A DNA stretch of 64,000 nucleotides from contig NC_081412.1 in the NCBI RefSeq assembly GCF_030272615.1, forward strand, positions 99,695,796 to 99,759,795, in the 5' to 3' direction. The stretch comes from Cryptomeria japonica (Eukaryota; Streptophyta; Pinopsida; Cupressales; Cupressaceae). Below are positions 32,340-43,972 of the stretch, one piece after another; the first letter of the stretch is position 1; every line of letters begins with the position of its first letter. Below the pieces are notes generated by a model, which ran no database searches, had not been told where the DNA came from, and saw only the letters and a program-made list of their open reading frames with translations. The position numbers were made by a program, and so were the translations under genes.

Positions 32340-34950
32340 TTATGTTGTGTAGATTCCAAAGACCTATAACTTTTTAAAAGATTTTATTGTTTTTTAATTT
32401 TTAAAATTAATTTGTATTGGATTTGGTCCATAAACTTGAAATATTCAATTTTCTTATTTATTTAATAACTCTTTTTTTTTACGTTTCTTGAAAAAACATT
32501 ATACGACATCAATCTACAAAGAATTATTTTTAATATTTAAAAAAAACTTCAAAAAATGACAAGTTTAGGTCAAATTATGGAGCGTACATGAGGGGTTTTT
32601 AAAACAACAAATACGACAAATAAGATATTAATAATTTTTTTTTAAAATTACAAAAAAATATCCTCATCAATATTCAATGTGCTAAAAAACTTTTCTCAAA
32701 AGGATTTGAAAAAAAAAAAAATTGTGTCAAAAAGTGGTGGTTGTACACATGCACTTGTAAATAATGGTTTTTAGAAATCACTTGTGAAAGTCAATTTATA
32801 TTATCTAGGTATTAACATAAATTACATATTTGGAAACTAGCCTCCGAGTGCTACATTTTTTATTCTAACTTTTGTCAAGATTCAATCTCCAAGTGCTTCA
32901 AATTTTTAGGTCAATCATGGCAAAATCTGAAAATTAGGAAAAGCACTTCCACTTTTTTGCCGAAAAGTGGACTCAACTTCTCACACACACCCTGATTGTG
33001 TTCATTGGCAACTTAGTAGGGCCCAACCCATAGGGCATTAAATTTATGATACTTTCCCTTATCATTTGACCTAGAATATCATAGGAGGAAAATGTCCCAA
33101 ATCTAAAACTCCCAATTGATAGCTTTCTTATCAAATACGCATTTCATTTTTTGTTGTCTTAACAAGCTTCTCTCATGGGTAGCCCTTCTTATTTCTTCAA
33201 ACTTGGTCCTCATACATGTTTTGAGAAATGGAATCTACTTCTTTCCTTTCAATCTATCAAAGTAGCTTGTAGATTGGTAAATCAAGAGTGATTGGTAACT
33301 TGGCCTCCATGCCAAAGAGTAATTTAAATGAATATCTTTTGGTAGGCTTCTTGGATGTCACCCTGTCTGCCAAAATAAAAATATCAATTCATCATCACAT
33401 GTCTTCTTGTTTGCATCAAAGTTCTTTTGATATTTACGACGCATTTACTAGTAGACTCAACCTTCCCATTCCTTGCAAATGATAAGGGGATGGTGATTTT
33501 AAATACACATCAACAATATTTTGCAAATGTGTAAACAAGTGTTTAGTTGTCTCATAAAAAGTAGTATCAAATCATGAACACACATGTTACTTAGCTCATA
33601 ACAAGTAGTAGAATGTGTGGGAGTTGATTGAACTTGAATCATTTAAAATTTAATATTTTAGGGGCACTTCCATGCTTGTAATGTTAAACCTATAACAGTG
33701 GAAATGATATGAGATAGATAAATTGTCATGGTTATTATATAAGGGATGATTATTTGGGTGTTTGTGGAGTTAAATGTCATTTTAAATGAGGAGTGTATCA
33801 GCAAAAAATAAGAGCTTACATTATATCAACAATTATAATTATAGAATGCCCCCATTTTGTATCTCGTATAGTTTAATAAAAAAATATTCTTTAATCTTAT
33901 ACTAAAGGTTGAGCATAAGATTTTGAGTTTTAATATGCAATAGATAAAGAATTATATAGAGGATAGATTTTATCATTGCTTTGTTGGATACACTTGAACA
34001 CATCCACAATTAGTTGATATTATTTAAAACCTGATATAAGTTAAATTCCCTATCCGGTTACTATAAAGAACAATTTTTTCATACATATCTGTTTAAGACT
34101 AGTTATGCTAAGAGGAAAAATTTCAATCTCTAGCTATAAGTATTGATAGTGGAGTGTAATGTCTATTAGATGTTTATGCTAATTGCAGCTATTTTATTTT
34201 TCTTTTATCCCCAAATTGCCTTACATATAAAAAACTAGAGTTGCACTTCTTGTTTAAAATATATTATAAATCCATTGAGTTATGTATTGAGTAGGGAATT
34301 GATTTTCACATTGTTTTTGAGATATTTAGAAAGAAATCATATTCATCTTTAAGTTGATATGTAGATTGCAATTTCACAATTTTTTTCTCCTTGAATATTT
34401 TTGAATGAGGTTAATAATAAATTAATTTTATTATGAAAAATCATGAGTATTATACCCTACTTTAGCAATATTTATTCCTATTTTTAAACTCACAATATTA
34501 TGAAAATATATATGATAGATCAATTTTTTTGTAATATATATAATTGTTCTATATATCTTTCATTTGAACTTCATAGATATGCAATATTTTAAAAGCTTAA
34601 ATTAGATGTGTTAATTTTGTTTAATATACAAGATGTGATGCATAGATTTAGATTCTATCATATTGCAATCCGTTCACCTGTCAAAATTATTAAGTATGAG
34701 GCATATCACTAGCTAAGTGTAAGAGGTTGTAGCTGTTCTGGCTCCAAAAACGTCCTGTTGTACACTAATAACTTTCGTGTTATATTATAGTGGGGGATAA
34801 TGCAGTTTTGAAACCAAATTAGACACATCCAATGTAATACACATAATATTAAGGACAATCTAAAGCAAGAAAATGCTAAAACAATTTTAATAGAAAAGGC
34901 TTATTAATTATGCAAGTTTGCACATCTCTATAAATACAAAAATTAGATGT
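32340..34950 (+). repeat. Segmental duplication, copy B, right block, reaching the NPF 3' flank
   Basis: Collinear with 7660-10240, and in its middle with 10225-11273. Near its end (about 34715-34830) it has roughly 115 extra bases relative to copy A1. The homology then resumes at attaaggacaat and runs to about 34935, within about 95 bases of the stop codon of the transporter gene on the other strand. Confidence 0.85.
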
Positions 34951-35028
34951 GTGGGCAGGTGAGAATATCTTAATTTCCACCAAGAAAAAGTACTAGTGAT
35001 GTTGAATTCCATGGACTCATGTGGAGGC
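34830..35028 (-). other. Probable 3' untranslated region and polyadenylation region of the NPF gene
   Basis: Downstream of the stop codon on the minus strand, A/T-rich words such as aattaataagcc (about 34899-34912) could serve as the near-upstream element for polyadenylation. The end was not determined. Part of this region is shared with the segmental duplication. Confidence 0.4.
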
Positions 35029-38000
35029 TTATTTGTTGCCTGTCTTCCCAACCAAGGGCTTATATTTGTACCAACTCGACCAGAAAAGGTAGTTGACAAA
35101 GTTAAGCACATTGAGGATAGCAAGCAACCAGTAAAACAGATTAAGATGGTTGCGGTTGAGATTGTTCCCATGAAGCCAACCTCGGCTTTCTGTAATGTTT
35201 CGAGTTGTAGCATTCACAATATTAACCAAAATGCTACTGAAGAAGTAGCCCAGAGAGAGTGATGTATATGAGAATGCAGTGGCCATGGACCTCATTCCTT
35301 CAGGAGCTTCACTGTAGAAGAACTCCATTGTCCCCACCAAGGTGAATAAGTCTGCAATTCCAAAAACAAAATATTGGAATCCAAGCCAGAACACACTAAT
35401 TGGAATGGGTGGCATGAACAATGGTATGGAATCCACCATTCCATTTTCTTTCGCCACATTTTTTCTCTTCACCTCAACCAGAGCAGCAATGGTCATGGAT
35501 ATGGTAGATAATACTAATCCAATTCCAATTCTTTGCAAGTGAGTAATCCCTGCTTCATGCCCAGTGAAATTTCGCGCAAATGGAACGAAAATTTTGTCAT
35601 AGATGGGTATAATGACGATTAGGAATACGAAAGGAATAAATGGCAGAGAAGCTGCCGGGATATCGAAGTTTTTCCCCATACTTCGATCCATTGTCAGGCC
35701 TTGAGATACGGAAAATGTCTGCAGTTGTGCTAGACCTGTACTAAGTATTATTGTGCACCCGAAAATTGGTAGCATTCGGATTATAGCTTTGGTTTCTTCT
35801 ACTTGGGTAACAGTGCACAAACGCCACTTACTGGGCTCCATCTTCTCATTATTGGAGGACATATCTGTTATTATTGCTGCTTTGTCCAAGAATCTGTAAG
35901 TTTTCAAAGAAACAATGGCCGTTAAGAATGAAAATTGTTTCACCACATTCTTAATGTCTGAGAAGATATCTTTTTCTTAAAAGAGAGTAATTCTACGTAA
36001 CAATCATAAACTTTTTATTTTTTAACATTATGAAAAAATGTTGAGCTGCTCTGTGAAGAGTTGATTAGTTTGAAATTTTAGATGTATAGTTTTGACAGTT
36101 CATGAATTGTTTTTGAATTTGGTTGTGAGTTTTTATTTCAGCGAGCAGAAAGAAACTTCAAATTTTATGATTCCTCGACGAAAAAATGGTGGATTCTTTT
36201 GTGAAGAGTTGTTTAGTTTAAAATTTTACATGTATAGTTTTCATAATTTATGAATTGTTTTGAATTTCACCGGTGAGTTTTCCTTTCAGCAAAAACATCA
36301 AATTTTATTATTTTTCTTCACAAAATAAAAAATCAAAATATAGAAATTTTTTTATAGAGATCTTTATCTATAAAGTCATTTTAATCTAATTATATATCAA
36401 TAAGAGAACAAAAAGTTTTAGGCTGAAACTTCTTCACTTAAGAGTCAAGGATCTAGGGATATCAGCTATTCTGTCAAATTTATCAGAACACTTAGCATGA
36501 CTTATCTCTTATTTCTGATGAACTCTTTAAGAACCATTCAACTTCACCAACAAACTAAAGATCATTGACAAAACATGAAATTTGATTTACAAAATGAACA
36601 TAAACAGACCGAAAACAATTCATACAATTTTAAAATTATAAGTGGTTAGCTCTCGACAATTCTAAAGAATTATAAATTCGACCAGTTGATAAAACCTGGG
36701 ACTTATGATTAGCGATCAAATGGTTTGAGTTTTTCCCGCTGGTAAAATGTTTTAAGGTTGAATTTGGCATCAAAGGAGTTGAGATTTGAATTTGTTACTT
36801 AAAAAAGGAAGGAAGCCTTATTTTTTAATAAGAATGTAATGCAATGGAGAAAGCAATGATTAACAGCAATTCAATGAAATCTGGAAAAGAGCATACTTGA
36901 ATTGCTTTGTATTTGGAAGCTTTTGAGCGTGTATATTGGCTTCCTTGTCGGTTACTTCATATAGATCGTTGGGATTCCCTGGCAGGATGAGCTTTCGATT
37001 GTAGGTAGCTGCTACAAACACCTGCATAAGGAGGATTTACACAGAATAACATCAGTTATATTGAATATTGACTCTCAGTTAGATTACCCGATCTTCATAA
37101 TTCTTGGTTTATGATATAGAGTTTAGGGTTTCAACAAAAGCTTGAATCTAAGTTGTATTGAATGTAGACATACTTGCAAAATGCGGGTTAGAGGACTTCC
37201 TCCTGGAATTCTGTTACGATAAGTTGTGGCTCCAGTGACAAAGCTTATGGTTGCAGTGAAAACCATTGCTACGCAGCACCCGAAACCTATATCCCAACCC
37301 TTATTGTTCATCACCCATACTACTACTGTGACTCCAATCGCTGCTCCCACATTATTGCTGAAAAAATACGTGTTGAAGTAGGTGGATATTTTTCTCCTTT
37401 CTTTGGGATCAATCTCATTGAACTGATCAGCTCCAAAAGGTAGGAGAGCACCCTTGAGGCATCCATTTCCAGCAGCGATCAAATACAACCCAGCGAATAA
37501 CATCACGGCTTTCGCTCCGCTTACTTTGGCACATCTAGAAGAGGGATCGAATGAGTTGCAAGTGGGAGGCTTCAACGAATCATAGTGCGCTTGTACTAAC
37601 AATATAATGTATCCCTGCACATTACCAAAAGTTCGCTCGTTAGTCCCCCGTACAGACAATTCAATTAATTAAATTTATTTTGTATTTTTTGATCTAGATT
37701 TATAGTACATGGGATTATATAGATGATTTATTAATTAACTGAATTAAAGAGTAGTTGGATTTTAATTAATTGATATTGTCAATGTGCAGTCTGATGGTTA
37801 GATGGTTTGATAAATATTGTTCCTGTACATATTCAATCTTTCAATCTCTGCATCTTTTTAAAAAAATACAAATTATCTAATTCAAATGTACAAAATCTTA
37901 ACACCTAAAATAAACACCTAAGACACCTTACCACCTATCTCCTACACAAAACTTTTCATACTATGATGTAATCTCACCTAATCCATGATCCGGCCCCAAA

Positions 38001-41000
38001 CTGTATACTATTTTCCATTGATTAGGTCACAATAAAAAATGTTATTTAAATTTCCAAATTAATTAATAAATAGATAAGTACAGATAAAAGTGACCTCAAC
38101 CATTTACCAGTGCCACCTCACCCAATTGATGGCATATATGCACATTGGCCCATTAGCAAGGTCACAATAGTGCCAAGCTTAGCTGTCTACACAACTGTCC
38201 ATATGCACGCCTATCATCTAATTAGAACATCCATCTTAGCACACCACCTGGCGAGGCATTGCCTCTAGCTTCTCATCGTTACATTAACATAACGCCCGCT
38301 TGCTCAGAATTATTAAAAGGAACATAAAATTAATGTTTAACGTGGTCCACATGAGGCGGCACATTTTTATTTCGAGCAAACGAAAGGTATTTTAAATTTC
38401 TAATACATTTAATTGTTCAACGAATTTACAGGTGTAGATTCCAAAAACATAAAAATAATGTTCAGCGGGGTTCAGATGGGCGGGGACATGTTGATTTGGT
38501 TAAAATATAGCGTTTTTACAATTATTAATATTTAATTGTTCAACGATTATACAATTCTTATTGCAACATAGAATTAATGTGGTTCATATGTGGCAAAGTT
38601 GTTTTAAAAAATAAAATATAAATATTTATATTCAATGAATTACAAGTTTTCAAAATTTCATTTAATCTAGAATCTTTTATTATCTCTATAGGTTAGAAGT
38701 TAAATTTTATTAGTCTATCACTTTTATTATTTTATATATTAGTTTCTTAAGATTGTTACGTTTTTTATTCTAGTTAGTAATCATTCATCATATTTTTTAT
38801 TGTAAGTATACAAGAAAAATATATAAGTGAAAATGATGCATATCTAATAGTAAAATAAAAATAAGGTTAACACTAACAATTGTGTAAGGTCAAACTTTAT
38901 TTATTTTGTAACATGAACAATTACAAAAAGTCACAATAATAATTAAAAAAATAAAAATAAATATTTTGATGAACATGGAATTATATGCAATCCTTAACAA
39001 TTAAATTGAAAAATGTGGTGAAGAGTTTTGAAATAGTGCAAAACATCCATCAAATTATTAAAGTGGTAACTTTCTACAATGCAAATAATAGATGCCAATA
39101 GAAATAGTGCAAAACATCCATCAAATTATTAAAGTGGTAACTTTCTACAATGCAAATAATAGATGCCAATAGCTAAGACATATTATTGTGATTGGATTGA
39201 ATTGGGTTGTGATTTTGAAAGATCTCATATCAAATGAGAGGATGAAATACCTTTGTTATTGTTTTGTGAATTATAGAGCCTTTGATTCCTAAACTAGATA
39301 TGTAGTCATAGCCATTATAAACAAATCCTTAAGGTATAGGTTAAGGTTTAAATATAGCTTAGATATAGAGATTTTACCACACTTATTGCAAATATGTGAG
39401 ATTGCATCCTAAGGTTGTCATATTTATAGTTGATAAGGTTGTGAAACAAACATTTCAAGATTGAAGTGTTAAAAGAAGTAATAATATTAGATGATTATTA
39501 CACTATTACAAAAAATATATATTTTTAATTGACTAATAAACAAGATCAAATATATAATTTATAACTTAAATAAACAATAATAATGATAAACCTCTCTTGC
39601 AATGTTTTAAACCCAAATAAAGAAAACCCAAAGCTTAAGCATTTAACCTTTAACTAACAAACACTCAAGAAATACCAATCAGTTTAATGGCCAACAGAAA
39701 TTTGTAATATAATTAATTGTTTAACGATTCCAAATTTTGTTTTAATTTTGACTCTAAGAATCTAAAGGAAAACTGTCAAAGGGAACAACTAAATCAACTG
39801 CAGTTATGAACAGTTCACTTCCCCTAAAAGGGAAGATTTACCACGCGATTGTTTGTTTATACTATGATTTTGTTTATTTTTTTAGGCATCTCTCTTGCTT
39901 TAGCTTAATTGTTTGTTGGTTTTTTATAAGTCACTGCTAGAAAGTGGCAGTGGCCTGCAAGAAAGACTTGAATCTTCTTGTTTGCCTACATCCATAGGTG
40001 CAGGACAACACATATACAAGCATGACATATCAACCGGTCTATCCTGGGGACCTTATCCCAAGTTTTCAGATTATTGTAGTACAAGATCGGTTAATATGGA
40101 CAACTAACTATAATATTTAGTTGATTTCTGTCAACAAAAAATTGGGTAAAATTGAAAATATATAAGAAGACAGAAGTAGACAAAAGGAGCTGCCAAGGCA
40201 GTTGGCTAAACAGTTGTCTAGGAAAGGTTGTAGCATGTAGCACAATTGACATAAATACGACAGGAAAAAAATATTCCAGTTTCCTCCAATTGCGATGGCT
40301 GAAGATTTTTCTGGTTAATTAGGTAAATACAAAACTAAAAAATATAATTTAAAATTTTGCCAAATTAAAAAGTAATTCTAAATCGTTAATATTGGTAAAT
40401 TCCAGAGATCCATAGCATGTGAACTAGAGCAATCAAAGCTTGGAAGATCAGTTAATTGGCCTTTCACATTTTCTGTACCTAAATTCATATAAAATCATTT
40501 TATAACTTCAAAGATTTAAGAAAAAGGAAACAGATCTGTAATTTATCAGTTCAGAATTTAACCTTAATGCAACTAGTGCCTTTTAAACTGTGTAATATAA
40601 ACAAAAAACAATCACATTTCTAACAAAGGATGAAATATTATATTTCTATTTGTTCAAGGTCTAACAGGAAACAGGAAAACCTCAAATTTACAGTATGATC
40701 TAGTCACAATAGACAAGCACAGACAAATCCGAGAAGATGAAAGGGGAACTTACGGCAAGCTCTGTACAAGCAGAGAAAAAGCTCATCTTGAATCTGTCAA
40801 CATAGGAGTCAGAAATCAGTCCTCCAAACAGCGCCACCAGAAATGTAGTGCCGACAAAATTCGTGAGCGTAGTGGCTGAATCCGCGATTTCCAAATGCAT
40901 AACCTCATTGAAATAAGTCACAAGGTTTACAATTATCGGCAGGAAAGCCACACTATCGAAGAACTGCGTCGCTGCAACGAAATGCAAATCATTCGAGAAT

Positions 41001-41320
41001 CATTTACTGAAAATCAAAGTAGCTTCTCCATTTTAAATTCATATTTTCAAGAGTTGTGAACAACGCGAAATTGACATCATACCATAAATAAACAATGCGG
41101 CAATTTCACCATGGTGATCTTTGCTCAAAGGTCTTCCTTTCCAGTCAGCAAATCTTTCCAACTCAAAATCCTCGGATTCATTGTGCTTTCCCTGCAAATT
41201 TTCAAATTTTCAGTTTAAAACTTACTTCTAACAGAATAACATAAAACTTAAAGCCCTAAATTTATCGAACTGAAAATATTCAAAGAATAAATGCAAAGCT
41301 GTTTTGCAAATTTTTACCAT
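35029..41320 (-). CDS. NRT1/PTR FAMILY (NPF, POT/MFS) transporter, six exons, NPF4-like
   Basis: Proton-coupled transporter of the major facilitator superfamily; family substrates include nitrate, peptides and hormones such as abscisic acid. Proposed coding exons (minus): 41318-41320 (ATG only), 41083-41191, 40754-40971 (218 bp), 37174-37614, 36897-37021, and 35029-35893 ending in TAA. All introns are GT-AG (126, 111, 3139, 152 and 1003 bp) and the phases join to 586 residues. Recognisable parts are FELERFADWKGRP (about 11-22), the first helices with NFVGTTFLVALFGG (75-88), GADQFNEIDPKERR and SPLTRILQVF across the exon 4/5 join, FLDKAAI after residue 299, CTVTQVEETK, and the ITHLQRIGIGLVLS stretch, with further helices to the C-terminus. 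The ExxE[K/R] motif of helix 1 is replaced by QFFDS. Similarity to NPF4 is from memory, and the substrate is not predictable. The neighbours are all transposons. Confidence 0.9.
35894..36896 (-). other. NPF intron 5, with internal tandem duplication
   Basis: This GT-AG intron contains two related stretches of about 145-150 bp (about 36030-36179 and 36180-36325). They share tgaagagttg, agatgtatagtttt-like and catgaattgttttgaattt-like words, and cctttcagc-like ends. Confidence 0.65.
38325..38640. repeat. Degenerate tandem repeat, unit about 120-130 bp, nearly three copies
   Basis: Copies begin near 38328, 38443 and 38560, with aacata(a/g)aattaatgt-like starts, then gtggttcanatg(a/g)g-like words and an atttaattgttcaacga end. 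They lie in NPF intron 3. Confidence 0.7.
39030..39171. repeat. Perfect 71-bp tandem duplication in NPF intron 3
   Basis: 39030-39100 and 39101-39171 read identically, starting gaaatagtgc and ending gatgccaata. Perfect identity implies a recent event. Confidence 0.95.
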
Positions 41321-42140
41321 TAAGTTTGCAGAATGAATAACAATGCACTTTGCCTCTTTTCTGGAATTCTGCTCATTTGTTTGGACGCTTTATAGAGAAA
41401 ATCAGCATATACCTACTAATTTTTAATTTTATTTTTTAAGAATTTGAATGCAGGCCTTTTAATATGACGTCTACATCAAGCAGCCGCTTCCATTGACCAA
41501 CTTTTAAAAAATTATATTACTGGTAAATATTTTTGTTTGATTTTCAGTGGCGTTATGGAGTTCAATTATATTCAAATCACTGTCAAACACACAGCGTTTT
41601 CGAATCCGTCAATCCTCCATTCCAATTTCATACAATGAGCTGTTAAAAACAATTTATTTTTCATGGACAGCTACAGAATTTAGGTATGAGCTTATCGATC
41701 AATTATTTGCAACAGAGATGAAAGCTACGAATTGAATCAATATTCGTTTATCACTTCAAATAATAATTTTTTAAACAGGGAATTGACCGAGAAATTGTTG
41801 GAGCAGGGCATCGACAAAATGGACTTTTTGCTGAAGTAGTTGTCTCAAAGAAAAAACAAAAAAAAGTAGGTGTGTAGGTTGAAATGAAGAAACCTTTTTA
41901 AATAAAAGGAAGTAGGTGGAACAGACGAGCAAATAAATAAATAAAGAGGATAATATGAAGGCCGTCGGATTATCTTTGCCATTTTATCATGGCCGTCCAA
42001 GTTGGGTTGGTGTAACAGTAAATGAAAGGGTCTTCAAATTATTGTGACAATCGAGCATGTTCAACTACTAAATTATTCAATTTGTTGATTTTATATTACA
42101 TAATAAATTATATTGTTGTGGGTATTGGATTATAATAATA
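41321..42140 (-). promoter_or_regulatory. NPF upstream region with a candidate TATA box
   Basis: On the minus strand, TATAAA (reverse complement at 41389-41394, in ctataaagc) lies about 70 bases ahead of the proposed ATG. That would give a short 5' leader starting near 41360. The start site is unproven. No other gene lies in this region. The LINE begins about 0.9-1 kb upstream, so the proximal promoter appears free of elements. Confidence 0.4.
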
Positions 42141-42301
42141 ATACATTTGTTTTGGATGATGCCAATCATAGGGGGCTTCGTGTTGGCCTTCAAGAATGTG
42201 TACCTTGATCTGGAAGACCGTGCTTTCATGAAAGTAGTGAACAAATATTTTTTGAATGATGTTCATGTTGGAGATAAGTTTGACCTTGTCCTATCTAATA
42301 A

Positions 42302-43440
42302 GTGTTTGATGTATGTTTAGAAGACAATGGGGACCTTTCAAAAGCTGAACCTTTCTTCAATGGAGCGACCCCCACTTCTTGGGTAGATAAACTCATTGGT
42401 AGAAACACCTGCTTGTCTAATAGCTCCGCTTCCTCTTCATTTAAAGTCTTCGAAGATGGTATTGAGGTCTCTCTCCTTGATACCTTTATGGATGAAGCCA
42501 CCTTGGATTTCACAACTGCCCTCATTGATAAGTTCTACTCTTTTAGACATAATGTCGATCTAGTTTGTTAATGAGTTTCAAATACTTGGAAGTTAAAGGC
42601 TAGTATTTTTGTTAGTGCTATGGCAAATGGGTTGTTTCTATTTAGATTTGCTATTAAAGAAGATATGAATAAAGTGCTCCCTGAGGGCCCTTGGTTTTTT
42701 GACAAAGGGCATGGTAATGGTCTCTCCCTGTAAGTGGAAGGCTAATTTTGAACCCGAGATGGACATGGGCAAGGTTGATCGTACTTGGGTTTGCCTCCCA
42801 GGGCCTCCTCTAGAATTTTGGAGCCCCAACACCTTGAAGAGTATAACTAATTCGTTTGATGTACTTATTACCATTGACAAAGTTACTCTCTAGAAATCCT
42901 ACCTCATCTTCGCTAGACTCTGTGTTAATGTTGAAGTTAATAAGACCCTTCCCCAGAGTATCATCATTAGCTCCAAATTTGGTAAACTATTCTAATCCAT
43001 TGTCTATGAGAATGCTAGTTTCTTTTCTAAAAAATGTCTCATATTTGGTCACCTTATGGATAAATGCTATATTCCTTCCATCTAAAAGTCTTTGAAGAAG
43101 GGTATGGAGATTTCTAGAAGTCTCCCTGGCCAATGGTTGATTACAAAAAGCTCATTTAATCATTGGAGTAACTTCCTTTATCAAACTAAATTAAAGCTCA
43201 AAATAAGAAACCCTCCAAAGAGAGCAACCCTGCCTCTTTGGTGCTTATTAATTCCTTAGAAAATGTGAACACCACTGGCATGAAAGAAGGAGAAAACCTT
43301 GAAGTTATGCCACAATAGAAAACAAATGAGCTGGACCAAACTGATAAGGAGATTAACAAATATGGGAGCATCAAGAAACACAAATGAAAGATCAAAATAA
43401 TAAGAAAGAAGACTCTTCAAATGTAGATAGTTCCTCACAA
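42302..43440 (+). pseudogene. LINE ORF1 (DUF4283 / gag-like RNA-binding protein)
   Basis: Open pieces (42302-42571 and 42699-42893, then shifted frames to about 43100) together show the DUF4283 pattern. ALIDKFYSFRHNVDLVC is followed by an ANGLFLFRFAIKEDMNKVL helix and a GPWFFDKGHG turn, then VDRTWVCLPGPPLEFW and later a CLIFGHLMDKC knuckle-like end (about 43030-43070). In plant LINEs this domain precedes a zinc knuckle and binds the element RNA (family knowledge). The ORF is broken by at least two frameshifts and several stops. A Lys/Asn-rich linker continues to about 43970. Confidence 0.8.
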
Positions 43441-43972
43441 GATGCAACTAAAGATTTCTCCTCTATTCCCGTGAAGACAAACCCTAAGGCTAAAAAATGG
43501 ACATTGAGAGTTCAGAGCTTATTGACAAGGATACTAAGGTCAAGAGGATAATCCTTTGATGGTTGTCTCCCATGAATTGCTTCAAGAAGACCCTAACACA
43601 CAACTAGAAATAAACAAGGTAGTACAACACATAGTTAGAACAGAAGAAAAGGATGTTGAACCCCTATTTAAGGACCTTAACATTAACCAGGAAGGCTCTC
43701 GGCCCCTAATGAATAAATTAGCATAGTTGAAGTCTTTCTTAATTTCAATAGTCCTCTTGAGCCCTCCCTCCTTCCAGCTAGGAACCTAATTGGACAATGG
43801 TATGTAGTAAAAATAGAAAGAAGACAAGATGAAAGAAAGTTGACACAAAAATAGACTCAGGGAAAGGAAGACCTACTCATATAGAAACTCAACAAAGAGA
43901 AGTGACAAAGGATATAATAATGGGAAAACAAGGCACCCTTAAAAATGTGTCAGGGGCTAAAAGAACCAAAAA

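Larger units (their letters stand above)
37615..40753 (-). other. NPF intron 3, 3.1 kb, with two tandem repeat arrays
   Basis: The donor on the minus strand is gtaagt at 40753 and the acceptor is tgtgcag ending at 37615. It is much longer than the other introns, as is common in gymnosperm genes. No transposon coding frame was found inside; the repeats are listed separately. The plus ORF at 39913-40107 has no recognisable domain. Confidence 0.8.

Noticed and set aside
35342-35542. Plus-strand ORF opposite the NPF last exon (also 34996-35262).
   Set aside because: Antisense shadows of a clear transporter exon.
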